5,319 nucleotides of DNA from contig CALGNM010000228.1 in assembly GCA_937958665.1 (NCBI GenBank), positions 1 through 5,319 on the forward strand. Direction: 5' to 3'. Source of the stretch: an uncultured bacterium (GTDB lineage Bacteria > Edwardsbacteria > AC1 > EtOH8). This document shows, piece by piece, positions 1 through 5,274 of this stretch. Each line of letters opens with the position of its first letter. Positions within the stretch are counted from its first letter, which is position 1. The notes beneath the pieces are model-generated. The model had not been told where the DNA came from. It ran no database searches and saw nothing but the letters and a program-made list of their open reading frames with translations. The position numbers were made by a program, and so were the translations under genes.

Positions 1-46
1 AGATCGTATTCGGTGACTGGAGTTCAGACGTGTGCTCTTCCGATCT
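1..46 (+). other. Sequencing adapter (artefact), left end
   Basis: Positions 13-46 match the Illumina TruSeq/NEBNext index-primer sequence, beginning GTGACTGGAGTTCAGACGTG and ending GCTCTTCCGATCT. They are preceded by an 8-base barcode CGTATTCG at 5-12 and by AGAT, the last bases of the P7 flow-cell sequence, at 1-4. This is library DNA left untrimmed, not genome. Genomic sequence starts at about position 47, so nothing should be annotated across this boundary. Confidence 0.98.
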
Positions 47-137
47 GTTACGGTTTAGGTGCGGGAACCAACCATATCATAAGTATATCTAACCATACGA
101 AACAAAAAACAGCAACCAATTAATCTATGGAGAAAAA
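47..137 (+). promoter_or_regulatory. AT-rich leader of the exported charged protein gene
   Basis: This 91-base stretch is clearly richer in A and T than the genes around it and ends in a GGAG ribosome binding site at 129-132, five bases before the ATG at 138. TATCAT at 75-80 matches five of six bases of a sigma-70 -10 box, and TATATC at 84-89 is a weaker alternative. I find no convincing -35 box at the right distance, and only 28 genomic bases remain upstream before the adapter. The ribosome binding site is well supported; the promoter is only a possibility. Confidence 0.35.
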
Positions 138-665
138 ATGAAAAAGTTAACCATCTCCCTGGTGATGATCGCTCTGGTCGTCTCCTTTGCTGGGCTGGCT
201 TTGGCGGCCGATGGCGACAGCCTTAAGCTGAAGAACCAGATCAAGACCCAAAACCAAGGCGAGGAAACCCAGCTGAGGGTCCGTACCGAGGAGGGAACCA
301 TGGGGCAGGGCGAGATGACCCAAACCCGGACCCGTGAGGAGAAAAAGCTGGCGGAAGGCGATTCGGCCAAGGCCAAAGCCCAAAATAAAGTGAAGGCCCA
401 GAAAAAGGTCTCCACCAAGAATAAGGGACAAGACCAGAAAATTAGGGTGCGCACCGAGGAAGGCACCAAGGGACAAGGCGAGCAGAAGCGCTACCGGGAC
501 GAGGATGGCGATGGGATAGCCGACTCCACCCAGGCCCGGGAGCAGAAGAAGACCAAGGCCCAGACCCGCAGCCAAGACAAGGAAGGCAAGGACGACGAGA
601 TGACCCCCAAGGGCGGGACCAACGGCAAGAAAGGCAGCACCTCCGGATCCACCAAGGGCAGATAA
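138..665 (+). CDS. Exported Lys/Gln/Glu-rich repeat protein, unknown function
   Basis: I do not recognise this 175-residue protein. The start is supported by GGAG five bases upstream and by a clear Sec signal peptide: KK at residues 2-3, a hydrophobic core at about 4-20, and a likely cut in ALA|AD after residue 23. The mature part is almost all charged or polar (Lys, Arg, Glu, Gln, Thr, Gly) with no hydrophobic core, so it is probably extended or disordered. Residues 37-59 and 93-115 are a duplication sharing RVRTEEGTxGQGE, exactly 56 residues apart. The second copy runs into DEDGDGIAD (121-129), a DxDxDGxxD pattern like the Ca-binding loops of thrombospondin type 3 and dockerin-like repeats. 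The tail is Gly/Ser/Thr/Lys-rich. No Cys, lipobox or membrane anchor is visible in the mature part, so it is probably periplasmic or secreted. A hairpin follows at 685-713, so it may be transcribed separately from the barrel gene downstream. A role in surface charge, Ca or nucleic-acid binding would be speculation. Confidence 0.85.
   Translation: MKKLTISLVMIALVVSFAGLALAADGDSLKLKNQIKTQNQGEETQLRVRTEEGTMGQGEMTQTRTREEKKLAEGDSAKAKAQNKVKAQKKVSTKNKGQDQKIRVRTEEGTKGQGEQKRYRDEDGDGIADSTQAREQKKTKAQTRSQDKEGKDDEMTPKGGTNGKKGSTSGSTKGR
246..482 (+). repeat. In-frame duplication inside the exported charged protein
   Basis: Bases 246-314 and 414-482 encode related segments (residues 37-59 and 93-115) 168 bp apart. 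The core RVRTEEGT, one variable residue (Met or Lys), then GQGE is identical in protein, while the DNA differs mostly at third codon positions (for example GTC CGT versus GTG CGC). The duplication is therefore old and kept at the protein level rather than a recent copy or an assembly artefact. Confidence 0.85.
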
Positions 666-684
666 CCGATCGATAGTTCCCAAC

Positions 685-713
685 GGAAACGCAGGCCACC
701 AGCCTGCGTTTCC
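685..713 (+). terminator. Hairpin after the exported charged protein gene
   Basis: A perfect 12-bp stem (GGAAACGCAGGC at 685-696 pairing with 702-713) encloses a 5-base loop CACCA. It starts 20 bases after the TAA at 663-665. The tail TCAATTTACC holds only a short T run, so termination may be partial, allowing some readthrough into the barrel gene at 735. Its place right after a stop codon favours a terminator or 3'-end stabiliser. Confidence 0.65.
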
Positions 714-734
714 TCAATTTACCAATAATCATCC

Positions 735-1865
735 ATGAGTTTCAGAAAAAATAATATTATTCTGTTTGTGGCTATCTGCCTGGCCATGAAATTTATGCCG
801 GGCCCTGCTTCAGCCCAGGTTTCCGGAAAAGTCGGCTTGGCCGGACAGTATGATAGCAATGCCTACAATGACACCTATGGCGGCGGCAGCTTGGCCGGAA
901 GCGCCAGCTTAGACCTGTCGGCCGACTTCGGCCTACCACTGGGGGGGATCCTGTTGGGGGCCGATTACAGCGGGGGATACTGCGGATACCTGAGCTATCT
1001 GGGGATCAGCCAGACCGACCACCAAGCCAAGGCCCTGTTGTGGCATCCCCTGGGGGAAGACGGCTTCCTGGGGGCTGGCGTTTCCTTGTCGATGCTGGCC
1101 AACGCCGCCGACCGTTCGGCCTACAACACCGGCAGCCTTAAGGCCGTGGCCGAGGCCAAAGCCTACCCCGCCGGCTGGCTGTTACTCCGAATGGACGGAT
1201 CCTGGGGAGGATACAAATACTTCAACCTATCCCGGTACAATTTCGATCTGCTCGGGCTCAACGGATCGGCTACCGCGTTCCTATCCAGCCGGACGACGTT
1301 CCGGGGATTTGTCTCCCTAAAGGATTACCGTTTCTCGCCCCAGCCTTCCGACAGCCAAGTGCCGACCAGAATCACAAACCTGTCGCCAGGCCTAAGGATC
1401 TCCCAGGGAATGGGAGGCTGGCTGGGGATGGCGGTGGAATTCGTCTATCTGGACAACCAACTGGATCACAACAGCGACAATTACCAACCGGATACCCTGC
1501 TGAACGAGGTCAACGAGTATTTTGATTATCGGGGAAGCCGGGCCTTGGCCAAGCTCTCTATTATTACCGGTCCCGACAGCCGGCTTGACCTTTGGAGCAG
1601 CCACACCGTACGCGACTATTCCGAGCTCCAGGCCATGGGCCTGCCCTCCTCCCAGTTTGCCAGCATCCTGTCCCGCCAGCCCACCGGAGAGATGCGGCAA
1701 GACCGAGAAACGGAGCTGGGCGCCGACTTCACGGCCCCCTTGTTGCAGGAAAGCCAGAAACTGTACCTGAATCTGGGAGCCAGCTATGACCGCAACCTCT
1801 CCAACGACAAGCTCTACGACTACGGGAAACTCCTGTTCTATGGCGGCATAACCCTGAATTTTTAA
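735..1865 (+). CDS. Predicted outer-membrane beta-barrel protein
   Basis: This 376-residue protein has no family I can name with certainty. A signal peptide is clear: RK at residues 4-5, a hydrophobic core at 8-18, and ASA|Q cleavage after residue 27. The mature chain is rich in Gly, Tyr, Ser, Leu and Asn in alternating polar/hydrophobic stretches (for example KVGLAGQYDSNAY, GSASLDLSADFGL, KLYLNLGASYDR, LLFYGGITLNF), as expected of amphipathic beta strands with Asp/Asn-rich loops. It ends GITLNF, which fits the BAM beta-signal GxxΦxΦ with a terminal Phe. The early YDSN after the first strand is common in barrels of uncharacterised exopolysaccharide or surface systems, but that does not assign a function. 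No plug, OmpA-like or TonB-box domain is visible. The start lacks a good Shine-Dalgarno site; ATG codons at residues 18 and 21 would remove the signal peptide, so 735 is preferred. The MshEN-like gene follows after 13 bases. Confidence 0.85.
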   Translation: MSFRKNNIILFVAICLAMKFMPGPASAQVSGKVGLAGQYDSNAYNDTYGGGSLAGSASLDLSADFGLPLGGILLGADYSGGYCGYLSYLGISQTDHQAKALLWHPLGEDGFLGAGVSLSMLANAADRSAYNTGSLKAVAEAKAYPAGWLLLRMDGSWGGYKYFNLSRYNFDLLGLNGSATAFLSSRTTFRGFVSLKDYRFSPQPSDSQVPTRITNLSPGLRISQGMGGWLGMAVEFVYLDNQLDHNSDNYQPDTLLNEVNEYFDYRGSRALAKLSIITGPDSRLDLWSSHTVRDYSELQAMGLPSSQFASILSRQPTGEMRQDRETELGADFTAPLLQESQKLYLNLGASYDRNLSNDKLYDYGKLLFYGGITLNF

Positions 1866-1872
1866 AAGGAGG
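1866..1872 (+). promoter_or_regulatory. Strong ribosome binding site of the MshEN-like gene
   Basis: AAGGAGG starts directly after the barrel gene's TAA (1863-1865), six bases before the ATG at 1879. It is the strongest Shine-Dalgarno site in the window. It fixes the start of the small gene and argues that this gene is really translated. Confidence 0.9.
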
Positions 1873-1878
1873 CCGGAC

Positions 1879-2094
1879 ATGAAGTGGAAGGACTCTTTAC
1901 TGGGGGAGATTCTGGTGGGGCGTGGACATGTCAGCATCGACCACATCATTAGGGCACGGCACCGGCAGATAGCCCAGCCCTCAAAAAGGCTGGGCGAATG
2001 CCTGCTGGAAATGGGCTTCATCAGGCCGGAGCACCTTGAAGCAGCCATAACCCTGCAGCGCCAAGGGGAGCCAAACGTTGCACGTGAAACATAG
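1879..2094 (+). CDS. Stand-alone MshEN / GspE N-terminal-like domain protein
   Basis: This 71-residue protein resembles the N-terminal domain of PilB, MshE and GspE secretion or pilus ATPases (T2SSE_N/MshEN), but no ATPase follows. Two half-repeats lie exactly 30 residues apart: LGEILVGRGHVSIDHIIRARHRQ (8-30) and LGECLLEMGFIRPEHLEAAITLQ (38-60). G9/G39, L12/L42, G16/G46, I23/L53 and Q30/Q60 align. In MshEN domains two such RLGxx(L/V/I)(L/V/I)xxG...Q motifs bind cyclic di-GMP. Here the second keeps the Arg (R37) but the first has Leu7 in its place, so binding is uncertain. There is no signal peptide or membrane segment, so it should be cytoplasmic. It lies 13 bases after the outer-membrane barrel gene with a strong ribosome binding site, so the two are probably co-transcribed. 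Its last codons overlap a parS-like site. It could be a small adaptor or c-di-GMP sensor, or a relic of a larger ATPase. Confidence 0.8.
   Translation: MKWKDSLLGEILVGRGHVSIDHIIRARHRQIAQPSKRLGECLLEMGFIRPEHLEAAITLQRQGEPNVARET
2076..2091. promoter_or_regulatory. Second, imperfect parS-like site
   Basis: CGTTGCACGTGAAACA differs from the perfect site at 2149-2164 in two of 16 bases. One of these, position 5, is variable in the commonly quoted consensus TGTTNCACGTGAAACA, leaving one true mismatch in the outer base. It lies in the last codons of the MshEN-like gene and stops just before its TAG. Its centre is 73 bp from that of the perfect site. It is likely a weaker ParB site. Confidence 0.7.
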
Positions 2095-2112
2095 GGCAGC
2101 CGCCTTCAGACA

Positions 2113-2153
2113 AAACAATTGAGCCCCCGGTTTTTCCGGGGGCTCAATTGTTT
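2113..2153. terminator. Intrinsic terminator of the barrel-MshEN operon
   Basis: A perfect 18-bp stem (AAACAATTGAGCCCCCGG at 2113-2130 pairing with 2136-2153) encloses a TTTTT loop. Its GC-rich core is flanked by A-rich and T-rich ends, so it could stop transcription on either strand. It closes the unit ending at 2094 and insulates ilvE. Its right arm shares bases 2149-2153 with the parS site. Confidence 0.9.
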
Positions 2154-2164
2154 CACGTGAAACA
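2149..2164. promoter_or_regulatory. parS: parS, ParB centromere-binding site
   Basis: TGTTTCACGTGAAACA is a perfect 16-bp palindrome matching the near-universal bacterial chromosomal parS consensus TGTTNCACGTGAAACA. It is the loading site for the ParB CTPase in the ParABS segregation system, where ParB also helps recruit SMC/condensin. It is intergenic, directly after the operon terminator and upstream of ilvE. Chromosomal parS sites usually cluster near the replication origin, so this locus may be origin-proximal (inference). parA, parB, dnaA and mnmG are not in the window. Confidence 0.93.
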
Positions 2165-2219
2165 ACCGGGCGAATCAATATGCTATTTATATATCGTAAC
2201 AACAGTGTGTCGTTTCCCC

Positions 2220-2248
2220 TTGAAATCGGCCGGGATATTTGGTAACCT
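2220..2248 (+). promoter_or_regulatory. Possible ilvE promoter
   Basis: TTGAAA at 2220-2225 matches five of six bases of a -35 box. Seventeen bases later is TAACCT (2243-2248), a poor -10 box but preceded by TGG, as in extended -10 promoters. A promoter must lie somewhere between the terminator ending at 2153 and the ATG at 2286, because ilvE is insulated from upstream genes. This is the best candidate I see, and it is weak. Confidence 0.3.
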
Positions 2249-2285
2249 TGGGTTAAGATCATCCACACTTTGGGGAGAGACCGCC

Positions 2286-3356
2286 ATGGAGATTTTAAAA
2301 ATCCTGCGCCCCGAGGGGCAACTCAAACCACTCTACGACGACCCCTTGAAATTGGTATTTGGCCGCACCTTCACCGACCACATGTTCACCATGCCCTACC
2401 ATCGGGACCGGGGTTGGCACGACCCGGAAATCAAGCCCTATCAGCCGTTGCCGCTGGATCCGGCCGCCAATGTGCTGCACTATAGCCAGGAGGTGTTTGA
2501 GGGACAGAAAGCCTACAAATCGGGCTCCGGAGAGCTGCTGCTTTTCCGGCCCGAGGAGAACGCCAAACGCCTAAATAATTCATTGCGCCGGATGTGCATG
2601 CCGGAAATCCCCACCGAGACAATCCTCCAGGCGGTCGATGAACTGGTAAAAACCGAACAGCGTTGGATCCCCACTGCTCCGGGTTGTTCCCTGTACATTC
2701 GCCCCACCGTTATCGGAACCGAGGCCGCCCTGGGTGTCAGGCCATCCGAAGAATATCTTTTCTACATCATTCTATCCCCGGTGGGCCCCTATTTCCCGGA
2801 GGGTTTCCGCCCGGTGAGCCTATGGGTGTCGGACAGCTTCACCCGGGCGGCCCTGGGAGGAACCGGGGAGGCCAAGACCGGAGGCAACTATGCCGCCAGC
2901 CTGCTGGCCTCCCAGCAGGCCAAGGAGCGGGGCTACAGCCAGGTTCTGTGGCTTGACGCCCGGGATCATCGCTACATTGAGGAAGTGGGGGCGATGAATA
3001 TTTTCTTCGTTATTGACAACGTATTGGTCACCCCGCCTCTCTCCGGCAGCATCCTGAACGGCATCACCCGCCGATCGGTCCTCAAGCTGGCCGAGGACAT
3101 CGGGATCCGGGCCGAGCAACGCCAGCTCACCATTGACGAACTAGTGGAGGGCATCAGGTTCCGGAAGGTGACCGAGGTTTTCGGGGCCGGGACAGCGGCG
3201 GTCATCAGCCCGGTGGGCAAGATCTGCTACAAAGGGCAGGAATACTCGGTGGGCGATGAGCCAGGACCCTGGTCGCGAAAATTCTTTGACACCCTGACCG
3301 GAATACAGACCGGCCAACTGGAGGACAAGCACGGCTGGGTGCACCGCATAAAGTGA
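2286..3356 (+). CDS. ilvE: Branched-chain amino acid aminotransferase, group II
   Basis: This PLP-dependent class IV (fold type IV) transaminase interconverts Leu, Ile and Val with their 2-keto acids using glutamate/2-oxoglutarate. It catalyses the last step of their synthesis and the first of their breakdown, in the cytoplasm. At 356 residues it has the usual group II length. Visible signatures are VLHYSQEVFEGQKAY (63-77), LFRPEENAKRL (86-96), EAKTGGNYAASL with the likely Schiff-base Lys at 197 and Tyr202, IEEVGAMNIFF with Glu233 expected to contact the pyridine nitrogen, SGSILNGITRRSVL (253-266) and FGAGTAAVISPVG (299-311). The ATG at 2286 is chosen because GGGGAG at 2272-2277 lies eight bases upstream and family homology starts there. 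The frame is open back to a TTG at 2148, but those 46 codons read through parS (giving MFHVKQ) and non-conserved leader, and should not be used. It is a single-gene unit between two terminators, with no other ilv or leu gene beside it. Confidence 0.97.
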   Translation: MEILKILRPEGQLKPLYDDPLKLVFGRTFTDHMFTMPYHRDRGWHDPEIKPYQPLPLDPAANVLHYSQEVFEGQKAYKSGSGELLLFRPEENAKRLNNSLRRMCMPEIPTETILQAVDELVKTEQRWIPTAPGCSLYIRPTVIGTEAALGVRPSEEYLFYIILSPVGPYFPEGFRPVSLWVSDSFTRAALGGTGEAKTGGNYAASLLASQQAKERGYSQVLWLDARDHRYIEEVGAMNIFFVIDNVLVTPPLSGSILNGITRRSVLKLAEDIGIRAEQRQLTIDELVEGIRFRKVTEVFGAGTAAVISPVGKICYKGQEYSVGDEPGPWSRKFFDTLTGIQTGQLEDKHGWVHRIK

Positions 3357-3362
3357 TTTATT

Positions 3363-3399
3363 AAGCAGGAAGGCCCGCTTTTGGCGGGCCTTCCTGCTT
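3363..3399. terminator. Bidirectional terminator between convergent genes
   Basis: A perfect 16-bp stem (AAGCAGGAAGGCCCGC at 3363-3378 pairing with 3384-3399) has the loop TTTTG. It starts six bases after the ilvE stop and ends at the base next to the TAG of the opposing TPR gene (3400-3402). The short A/T ends on both sides suit termination in both directions; the T tracts are short. Confidence 0.85.
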
Positions 3400-4824
3400 C
3401 TAACTGCCGATTCTTTTCCCCCAGTCTTTTATTTGGGCGATATCCTTTCGATTTAAGAAACCTTCCCGGCATTCCGGGTCCAAAAGTTCGGCGGTGGCTT
3501 CGATTATCTTGCTGGCCTTCGCCAAATGCTCCCTGGCCCGATCCCGATTGCCCAGTGAATATTCCGCCCGTGACAGAGCGAACCAGGCGTCTGTTTCCAG
3601 TTCGGTAGCCGAGACCGCCTCCTCATCCTCTATAACCAGCGGACTCTGGGTTAGCTCCGCCAAAAGGTTTCTGGCTTCCTCCAGGCCTGCCCGGTTAGCC
3701 CCTTCGGCCAGCGCCCGAGCCAGTATGATCTTGGCGTTCAGCAGACGGTGGCGGTGGGTGCTGAAGCGCTCGATAGCCAGCGACAAGGCGATCGCCCGGT
3801 CCAGGCACTGCATGGCCCGGTCGATATATCCCTGGTCCAGAAAAAGCTGGGTCATCTCCGCCAATATGCTGGATTCCTTCCCCGGACTCTTGACCATTTC
3901 GGCTATTCTCAGGGCTTCCGTATAATGTTCTCCGGCCTCCCGGTACTCACCCTTGGCCTGGCAGATCCTCCCCAGCCCGGCTCGGCCAAAGGCATTGCCC
4001 ACCTGGTTGCCGATTCGGGAGTTGATCTCCAGATAACGCTTGAAGTACTCCTCGGCCTTTGAGTACTGCCCCAGGGCGAAATGGATCTCCCCCAGATTGT
4101 TGCAGGAGATCGCCAGGGAAAGCTGCTCCCCGGAACTTTCGGCCAACTGGTAGGATTTATTCTGATAATCCATGGCCCGGTCCAGCCGCCCGGCATTGCG
4201 GTAGATTCCGCTAAGGTTGTTGTAAACCGACCCCAGCCGGGAGGTTTCGCCCAATTCCTCCCATATCTCTGTCTCCTGGTCATAATAACCAATCGCTTTC
4301 TGGTGATCTCCCCCGGAACTCTCTATCAGACCCAGGATATGAAACAGGGCGGCTTGGGCCTCCCGGGTCTCCCGGTCCCTTCTTGGGGAGCGCATTTCAA
4401 TGACCAGACCAGCCCCGTCGGTGAAAGAGCGAGCCCTCTCCAAATATCCCTGGCGGAAATATAGCCAAGCCAGGTTGCGATAGGCCTGGAAAAGATTCAG
4501 CGAATCGGGCTGGGAGGATAAAGCCACCACCGCTTTTTCCAGACAGACCGCCGCCTCCTCATAGCGGCTCTGCCGGATCAGGTGATCACCCCTCTTGATC
4601 AACAGGACATTTTCCTGCTCCGGGCTGTAGGCCCCGGCCTCCAGCTTTTCCAGGAACCGACTGGCCATCTCAATTTGGCCCTGCGATTGCAGGTGTTCGA
4701 ACAGACGGAGCCCCAGGGAGAACTTCTCCTTGAGGTTGATCTCCCTGACATATTTTTCCAGCATTTCCTGGGCTGCGCTGTCCCGGGGAAAGGACAAGCC
4801 ATCCAAACGCTCTTTGTCCATCAC
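3400..4824 (-). CDS. TPR-repeat protein, unknown specific role
   Basis: This 474-residue cytoplasmic protein (no signal peptide or membrane segment) is built almost wholly of tetratricopeptide repeats, which form a helical superhelix for protein-protein contacts. About eight or nine repeats are readable. The clearest are at residues 75-107, 113-146, 161-193, 199-233 (YNNLSGIYRNAGRLDRAMDY), 239-273 (CNNLGEIHFALGQYSKAEEYF), 279-313, 319-352 and 414-446, with the usual W/L-G-Y-A-A-P-like spacing. The 37-aa-plus phase with NNLG resembles kinesin-light-chain-type TPRs. Residues 1-35 and the C-terminal segment (449-474, ending in a basic stretch) lie outside clear repeats. No kinase, CHAT, HTH or cyclase domain is attached. 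The start is GTG at 4824 or ATG at 4821; only a weak GGAT precedes them. It starts 10 bases after the stop of the EnvC-like gene, so it is probably the second gene of that operon and may depend on translational coupling. A partner or scaffold role near the cell-wall machinery is inference from position only. Confidence 0.9.
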   Translation of the reverse strand: MMDKERLDGLSFPRDSAAQEMLEKYVREINLKEKFSLGLRLFEHLQSQGQIEMASRFLEKLEAGAYSPEQENVLLIKRGDHLIRQSRYEEAAVCLEKAVVALSSQPDSLNLFQAYRNLAWLYFRQGYLERARSFTDGAGLVIEMRSPRRDRETREAQAALFHILGLIESSGGDHQKAIGYYDQETEIWEELGETSRLGSVYNNLSGIYRNAGRLDRAMDYQNKSYQLAESSGEQLSLAISCNNLGEIHFALGQYSKAEEYFKRYLEINSRIGNQVGNAFGRAGLGRICQAKGEYREAGEHYTEALRIAEMVKSPGKESSILAEMTQLFLDQGYIDRAMQCLDRAIALSLAIERFSTHRHRLLNAKIILARALAEGANRAGLEEARNLLAELTQSPLVIEDEEAVSATELETDAWFALSRAEYSLGNRDRAREHLAKASKIIEATAELLDPECREGFLNRKDIAQIKDWGKRIGS

Positions 4825-4834
4825 GCCGATCCAG

Positions 4835-5274
4835 CTATCGTTTCCGGTTTAACCAGGGGAGGGGGTCCACCGGCTTTCCCCCTTTGCGGACCTCAAAGTG
4901 CAGGAGGGGCCCGTCAACCGTGCCACCCACCGTGCCGATCTGTTGGCGGCTCTCCACCCTGGCCCCGGTGGCCACCGAAATATCGCTCAGATTGCCGTAG
5001 AGGGTGTAAAATCCGGACTGGTGATCGATCAACACCACATTGCCGTAGCCCAAAAACCTCTCGGCATAGACCACCTTGCCGGAGGCCACCGCCCGCACCG
5101 GGGCCCCCGGGGTGGACAGGATATCGATTCCATTGTTCTGGATGTAGGTGTTGTATTTCTCGTGCTTCTTCATCCCGAAGCCGGAATACAAACGGCCCTC
5201 CGCCGGCCAGTTGAGGGACCCCCTGTTCTGCTCCAGATAGCTGGGGCCGGCGGAGCCCGCAGCGGTCCGGCTCC
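4835..5274 (-). CDS. EnvC-type LytM (M23-like) protein, C-terminal part, 5' truncated
   Basis: This is the C-terminal LytM/peptidase M23-fold domain of an EnvC-like murein hydrolase activator, cut at its 5' end by the contig edge. Genuine codons begin at 5272 (SRTAAG...); the upstream MTGVQTCALPI and the Trp codon at the junction come from adapter DNA. The segment LNWPAEGRLYSGFG leads into NNGIDI, APVRAVASGKVVYAERFLGYGNVVLIDH, FYTLYGNLSDI and LLHFEVRKGGKPVDPLPWL, an EnvC-like pattern throughout. Two of four zinc-ligand positions are lost: the His of HxxxD is Asn (5135-5137) and the first His of HxH is Leu (4904-4906). The Asp (5123-5125) and second His (4898-4900) remain. The usual YxHL His is also Asn (4991-4993). 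It therefore should not cut peptidoglycan itself. By analogy with EnvC it would activate cell-wall amidases at the division site from the periplasm. The N-terminal signal and coiled coil expected of EnvC are missing here. The TPR gene follows after 10 bases. Confidence 0.88.

Noticed and set aside
147-683. Long open frames on the - strand over the first gene (125-469, 147-683)
   Set aside because: They are shadows of a codon-biased, low-complexity gene. The + frame has a signal peptide and ribosome binding site, while the antisense products are Leu/Gly-rich without recognisable features.
1392-2048. 218-codon open frame on the - strand over the barrel and MshEN-like genes
   Set aside because: It spans the junction of two well-supported + strand genes and shows no domain or ribosome binding site; it is an antisense shadow.
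2180-2245. 21-codon frame (MLFIYRNNSVSFPLEIGRDIW) upstream of ilvE as a possible attenuation leader peptide
   Set aside because: It contains scattered Leu, Ile and Val codons but no run of them, has no ribosome binding site, and no competing hairpins or terminator lie between it and ilvE.
2165-2285. T-box or other riboswitch in the ilvE leader
   Set aside because: I saw no T-box AGGGTGG-type motif and no strong stem structure in these 121 bases.
4582-5214. 210-codon + strand open frame opposite the TPR and EnvC-like genes
   Set aside because: Its product turns into a Pro/Arg/Ser-rich string typical of antisense GC-rich DNA, and it lies opposite two genes with clear family signatures.
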